This document shows, piece after piece, positions 59,839 through 64,000 of a stretch of 64,000 nt of DNA. The stretch comes from Thermanaerothrix daxensis (GTDB lineage Bacteria; Chloroflexota; Anaerolineae; Anaerolineales; Anaerolineaceae). Numbering within the stretch: the stretch's first letter is position 1; every line of letters starts with the position of its first letter. The translations under genes were made by a program, and so were the position numbers. The stretch is from contig NZ_LGKO01000002.1 in NCBI RefSeq assembly GCF_001306145.1, forward strand, positions 930,001 to 994,000, read 5' to 3'. The notes beneath the pieces were generated by a model. The model did no database searches. It was not told the origin of the DNA and saw nothing but the letters and a program-made list of their open reading frames with translations.

Positions 59839-62800
59839 ATGCAGAACTTAAAAAAACACCGTCAATATACCAATCGGCGCTATCTGGATGCCTTGAGTGA
59901 AAGGGTGCTCATTTACGATGGGGCAATGGGCACTAACTTGCAAAAGATGAACCTGACCCCTGCCCACTTTGGCGGAGAACGATACGTTGGTTGTAATGAT
60001 TACCTGGTGATTACCTACCCCCAAGCTATAGAGCAAGTCCACCGCTCGTTTCTGGAAGTGGGTGTGGATGTGATTGAAACCTGCACGTTTCGTTCTAACC
60101 GAATTACGCTCAGCGAATACGGACTTCAGGATAAAGTCATTGAGATCAATCGTCGGGCTGCGGCGTTGGCTCGACGGCTGGCGGATGAATACAGCACAAC
60201 GGCTCATCCGCGTTTTGTCGCGGGTTCGATGGGGCCAACCGGCAAATTGCCGTCTATGGATGACCCTGAACTCTCGAATGTTAGTTTTGATGAACTTGTG
60301 GATGTGTTTCGCGAACAGGCGGTGGGGTTGATTCAGGGGGGGGTGGATGTTCTACTAATTGAGACTTCACAAGATATTCTGGAAGTCAAGGCAGCCATTC
60401 TCGGGATTCAGAAAGCCTTTGAAGAAACAGGGATTTACCTCCCGATTCAGGCTCAGGTGACCCTGGATACCACTGGACGCATGTTGCTGGGTACGGATAT
60501 TTCGGCTGTTCTAGCGATCCTGGAAGGTCTGGCGATAGATGTGATTGGCCTGAATTGTTCTACCGGACCAGATTACATGCGGGAACCCATTCGTTACCTG
60601 GGAGAACACGCCAGCCTACCGGTCTCGTGCATTCCCAACGCGGGATTACCCCTCAATGTAGACGGGCAGGCGGTTTACCCCCTGGAGCCGGAGCACTTTG
60701 CGGATGAACTGGTGGAGTTTGTTGAAAAGTACCACATTAACGTGGTGGGGGGATGCTGTGGTACAACTCCCTCTCACCTCAAGCGCCTGGTTGAACGCCT
60801 GGGGAGGCGTCCTGCACCGCCACGCCCAATTCTCAACTTCCCTCAGTTGGCATCGGCGATCCAGGCAATGCCGATGCTTCAGGAACCCAAGCCTTTCCTC
60901 ATCGGCGAGCGTTTGAATACACAAGGGAGTCAGAAATTCAAGCAATTGATTCTTGAAGAGCGCTACGATGAAATTCTCACCCTGGCGCGTCAGCAGATTA
61001 ATAGCGGTGCTCATGCGCTTGATATCTGTGTAGCATTAACCGAACGGGGTGATGAAGTAGAGACGATGCGGAAGGTCATCAAACGCCTGGCTCCACTGGT
61101 GCGGGTGCCTCTGGTCATTGATACCACTGAGCCTGAGGTGATGGAAGTGGCGCTAAAAACGGCGCCGGGGCGGTGCATGCTCAATTCCACCCACCTGGAG
61201 GGCGGACAGGCAAAAGCAGACCGCGTCTTCGAACTGGCTAAACGTTACAACGCGGCCGTAATCGTCTTGACCATTGATGAGAATGGCATGGCCAAAACCG
61301 CAGAAGCCAAGCTGGCCGTGGCAAAGCGAATTTATCAAATTGCGGTTGAAGAGCACGGTCTTCGTCCTCAAGACCTGGTATTTGACGCATTGACGTTCAC
61401 TCTGGCTACCGGGGATCCGGAATTTGCTCGCTCAGCAATTGAAACACTTGAGGGCATTCGTCTGATAAAAGCCGAATTGCCGGGTGTGCTCACTTCGCTG
61501 GGGATTAGCAATGTCTCGTTTGGCTTGGCCCCACGAGCCCGTGCCGTTCTCAACAGCGTAATGCTTTATCACGCTGTACAAGCCGGCCTGGATATGGCAA
61601 TTGTCAATCCGGCTCACATCAAACCCTATGCTGAAATTCCTGAGGAGGAGCGCCGCCTGGCCGAGGATGTGGTTTTCAATCGCCACCCCGAAGCATTGCA
61701 GCGTTTTATTGCTTATATGGAGAGCGCCTCGGGGGAGGAATCGGGAAAGCGAGAGAGTGAGCAGAGCGCCTTGAGTGCAAAATCCGCGGAGGAGCGTTTG
61801 CACTGGCGCGTCCTGCATCGGCAAAAGGAAGGGGTTGAAGAGGATATTGATGAAATCATTCACCGTGATTCGCTGCGATCCCAACACGAAGCGGCAATTG
61901 AGATTCTCAATACGGTTCTTTTACCGGCTATGAAGGAGGTCGGCGATAAATTCGGTGCTGGTGAGTTGATTTTGCCTTTTGTATTGCAGTCGGCTGAGGT
62001 GATGAAAAAGGCAGTAAGCCATCTTGAAAACTATTTAGAACGCAAGGAGGGGGTAAGTAAAGGGCGTCTGGTGCTAGCAACGGTATATGGTGATGTGCAT
62101 GATATTGGGAAAAACCTGGTCAAAACCATTCTCTCCAACAATGGTTACGAGGTTATTGATCTGGGTAAGCAAGTGCCAGCCGAAACCATCATTTCTAAGG
62201 CTGTGGAGGTCCAGGCTGATGCGATTGGCCTGAGTGCTTTGCTGGTCTCAACCAGCCGACAGATGCCCCTTATTGTCAATGAACTGCACCGACGGGGGTT
62301 TAAATTCCCGGTGCTGATTGGTGGTGCGGCAATTAACCCCCGCTTTGGGCGGCGGATTTTGCTCACAGAAAGCGGTGAATTCTACGAGCCGGGGGTTTTC
62401 TACTGCAAAGACGCGTTTGAGGGGTTGGAGACCATGGATGCGCTCATGGACCCCGAAGCGCGACAACGCTTGCTAGCCCGTATTCGGGCCGAAGCGGAGA
62501 TGGAACTAGGGCGGCAGGCGTCGCAACTTCCCAGTTCCTCAGGTCGTCGTTCCAGCGTCCCGTTGGCCGAACGCATTCCTCGGCCACCTGTCTGGGGGAT
62601 TCATGTCGTCAGGCAAATGCCTTTGGAAAGCGTCTTTCAGTGCCTGGCCAAGAATGAACTGTTTCGTCTCTCTTGGGGGGCCAAAAACACCCATGGGGAA
62701 GCCTGGGAACGGCTTCAGGCGGACTATGAGGCCCGTCTGGATGCCATGCGGCGGGAAGCCCTCCGGGAAGGCTGGCTCAGGCCGCAAGGAATTTATGGGT

Positions 62801-63378
62801 ATTGGCCAGCCCAATCTGAGGGAGATGATCTCATCATTTACGATCCGGCCAGCGTGCAGGCAGGTTCGCCAGTGGAAATTATGCGTTTCACCTTCCCGCG
62901 CCAGAACGGGAGCGAATTTCTCTGCTTAGCCGACTACTTCGCCCCGGTGGATTCGGGGCTAATGGATGTGGTGGCTTTCCAGGTTGTGACGGTTGGACAA
63001 GCGGCCAGCGAACGGGTGGAACGCCTTCAGGCTCAGGGATTATACACCGAGGCCTATTTCACCCATGGGCTGGCAGTACAAATGGCGGAAGCAGCCGCTG
63101 AGTACCTTCATCGCCACATTCGTCGGGAACTGGGGCTGGCCCCCGATCAGGGCAAGCGGTATTCTTGGGGATACCCCGCCATTCCGGATTTGGCTGATCA
63201 TCGGAAAGTTTTCGATCTGCTTCCCGCTGAGACGGAATTGGGGATGAGCCTGACCTCTGCTTTTCAGCTAGTGCCCGAGCAATCTACCGCAGCGATTATT
63301 GTCCATCATCCCCTGGCCAAATATTTCAATATTGGTGAGAGCCGCATTGAGCAGTTAATGCGGGCAAAAGAAGGATAG
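59839..63378 (+). CDS. metH: Cobalamin-dependent methionine synthase
   Basis: 1179 aa, close to full-length MetH of about 1230. Domains in order: homocysteine-binding barrel (about 1-330) with zinc ligands C240, C306 and C307; pterin (methyltetrahydrofolate) barrel (about 345-615, ERLNTQGSQKFKQL and LDICVAL); a charged linker (about 630-655); cap helices and B12 domain with the heme-like lower ligand H754 in DVHDIGKNLVKTILSNNGYEV; and the C-terminal AdoMet-binding reactivation domain (about 915-1179), with its RYSWGYPAIPDL motif. Transfers methyl groups from methyl-THF to homocysteine. Controlled by the S-box riboswitch just upstream; a second homocysteine methyltransferase gene starts 6 bases after its stop. 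Confidence 0.96.
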   Translation: MQNLKKHRQYTNRRYLDALSERVLIYDGAMGTNLQKMNLTPAHFGGERYVGCNDYLVITYPQAIEQVHRSFLEVGVDVIETCTFRSNRITLSEYGLQDKVIEINRRAAALARRLADEYSTTAHPRFVAGSMGPTGKLPSMDDPELSNVSFDELVDVFREQAVGLIQGGVDVLLIETSQDILEVKAAILGIQKAFEETGIYLPIQAQVTLDTTGRMLLGTDISAVLAILEGLAIDVIGLNCSTGPDYMREPIRYLGEHASLPVSCIPNAGLPLNVDGQAVYPLEPEHFADELVEFVEKYHINVVGGCCGTTPSHLKRLVERLGRRPAPPRPILNFPQLASAIQAMPMLQEPKPFLIGERLNTQGSQKFKQLILEERYDEILTLARQQINSGAHALDICVALTERGDEVETMRKVIKRLAPLVRVPLVIDTTEPEVMEVALKTAPGRCMLNSTHLEGGQAKADRVFELAKRYNAAVIVLTIDENGMAKTAEAKLAVAKRIYQIAVEEHGLRPQDLVFDALTFTLATGDPEFARSAIETLEGIRLIKAELPGVLTSLGISNVSFGLAPRARAVLNSVMLYHAVQAGLDMAIVNPAHIKPYAEIPEEERRLAEDVVFNRHPEALQRFIAYMESASGEESGKRESEQSALSAKSAEERLHWRVLHRQKEGVEEDIDEIIHRDSLRSQHEAAIEILNTVLLPAMKEVGDKFGAGELILPFVLQSAEVMKKAVSHLENYLERKEGVSKGRLVLATVYGDVHDIGKNLVKTILSNNGYEVIDLGKQVPAETIISKAVEVQADAIGLSALLVSTSRQMPLIVNELHRRGFKFPVLIGGAAINPRFGRRILLTESGEFYEPGVFYCKDAFEGLETMDALMDPEARQRLLARIRAEAEMELGRQASQLPSSSGRRSSVPLAERIPRPPVWGIHVVRQMPLESVFQCLAKNELFRLSWGAKNTHGEAWERLQADYEARLDAMRREALREGWLRPQGIYGYWPAQSEGDDLIIYDPASVQAGSPVEIMRFTFPRQNGSEFLCLADYFAPVDSGLMDVVAFQVVTVGQAASERVERLQAQGLYTEAYFTHGLAVQMAEAAAEYLHRHIRRELGLAPDQGKRYSWGYPAIPDLADHRKVFDLLPAETELGMSLTSAFQLVPEQSTAAIIVHHPLAKYFNIGESRIEQLMRAKEG

Positions 63379-63384
63379 GGCAGG

Positions 63385-64000
63385 ATGAAACGAGAGGCCT
63401 TTTTAACCTGGCTTGCTTCTCAGGACCGCCCCGTGGTAGCCGATGGGGCGATGGGTACCTTGCTTAATCAACGAGGGGTGAAGTTTGAAGAATGTTTCGA
63501 TCTGCTGAATCTGCAAAAGCCAAATCTGGTAATGGATATTCACCGCGAGTATTTGGATGCAGGGGCACAGATTATCCTGACCAACACTTTTGGGGCGAAT
63601 CGGTTTAAACTGATGCAACATGGCCTCGAAGATCAAGTGAGAGTGCTCAACCAAATGGCCGTTGAGGTGGCTCGTCAAGCAGTGGCTGCATCTCCGAATG
63701 GGGCGCTGGTTGCGGGTGACGTAGGTCCATTGGGTGTGCGCCTGGCGCCTTTCGGTCGCGTGCAGCCGGAGCAGGCGCGAGCCGCATTTCGTGAACAAAT
63801 TGAAGCCCTGGTTGCGAAGGGAGTGGATTTACTGGTCATTGAAACAATGGCCGACCTTTATGAGGTCCGTGAGGCAGTACTGGCCGCCAGGGAGGTGGAC
63901 CCTGATTTACCCGTCGTGGCTTCCGTAACTTTTACCCGGGATGACCGAACGCTTCTGGGAGATGATCCTGTTAGAGTGGCGCGAAGCATTTTTGAGATGG
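63385..64000 (+). CDS. Homocysteine S-methyltransferase domain protein, cut by the window edge
   Basis: ATG 63385, 6 bases after metH, opens a frame that runs to the window end (205 codons). The translation starts MKREAFLTWLAS and has the betaine/homocysteine methyltransferase barrel hallmarks: VADGAMGTLL, YLDAGAQIILTNTFGANRF, GDVGPLG and LLVIETMADLYEVREAV. The zinc Cys motifs of the family lie further on, outside the window. In many bacteria this domain is fused to methylenetetrahydrofolate reductase; the start here fits that class, but the C terminus is not visible. It belongs to the SAM-riboswitch operon with metH. Confidence 0.88.
   Translation, partial: MKREAFLTWLASQDRPVVADGAMGTLLNQRGVKFEECFDLLNLQKPNLVMDIHREYLDAGAQIILTNTFGANRFKLMQHGLEDQVRVLNQMAVEVARQAVAASPNGALVAGDVGPLGVRLAPFGRVQPEQARAAFREQIEALVAKGVDLLVIETMADLYEVREAVLAAREVDPDLPVVASVTFTRDDRTLLGDDPVRVARSIFEM

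Overview
The window reads as chromosomal DNA of a respiring bacterium of the phylum Chloroflexota, most likely class Anaerolineae. This is inference from protein character and gene content: a B12-dependent MetH behind a SAM-I riboswitch, Ser/Thr kinases and secreted proteins with Thr/Pro linkers, tandem FemAB-type ligases, NarL-type two-component genes and an A2-type caa3 oxidase. No rRNA gene allows a firm placement. Coding density is high, most genes sit in short operons with 1- or 4-base overlaps, and I see no prophage, insertion sequence, transposase or CRISPR array.

Layout. 1-4.9 kb (minus): response regulator, 6-phosphogluconate dehydrogenase, an unrecognised gene, dihydropyrimidinase, and the start of a complex-I-type antiporter subunit cut by the window edge. 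5.2-11.7 kb (plus): pyruvate phosphate dikinase, tRNA-Asn with a near-consensus promoter, and sdhCDAB. 12.0-17.0 kb: an APC-type permease and the E1alpha/E1beta/E2 genes of a pyruvate-dehydrogenase-type complex (no E3 here). 17.0-22.6 kb: a TPR lytic transglycosylase lipoprotein (minus), cydAB and ridA. 22.7-30.1 kb: a surface-polysaccharide operon (GT2, phosphoglycosyltransferase, CapD-type dehydratase, two FemAB paralogues) ending in a D-cysteine-desulfhydrase-like gene. 30.1-33.4 kb: a membrane Ser/Thr kinase with a TolB-like propeller and a divergent Thr/Pro-repeat membrane protein. 33.4-38.1 kb (minus): two SPFH-like membrane proteins translationally coupled to pseudouridine kinase and pseudouridine-5'-phosphate glycosidase. 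38.2-44.7 kb: proline dehydrogenase, SDR, UbiA-like prenyltransferase, two MoeA proteins (one fused to a binding-protein domain) and a peroxiredoxin.

44.7-56.4 kb is the most interesting part, a respiration island: a cysteine-bearing Rrf2 regulator, a lipoprotein cytochrome c, a NarL-type histidine kinase and response regulator, then coxB-coxA-coxD-coxC-sco-(degenerate cupredoxin)-surf1-ctaAB. The CoxB reading frame begins with a receiver-like domain of about 115 residues that lacks the acidic pocket, so a cytoplasmic signalling module may be covalently joined to the CuA/cytochrome c subunit. It lies directly downstream of a complete two-component system whose response regulator it resembles. 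This is the best candidate for something undescribed.

56.5-64 kb: an M24 peptidase, selA and a small membrane protein (minus), then a SAM-I riboswitch with a visible terminator/antiterminator controlling metH and a second homocysteine methyltransferase gene that runs off the end. Overall the genes describe an organism with a complete succinate dehydrogenase, two terminal oxidases (bd and caa3), pyruvate oxidation, proline use and de novo methionine cycling.
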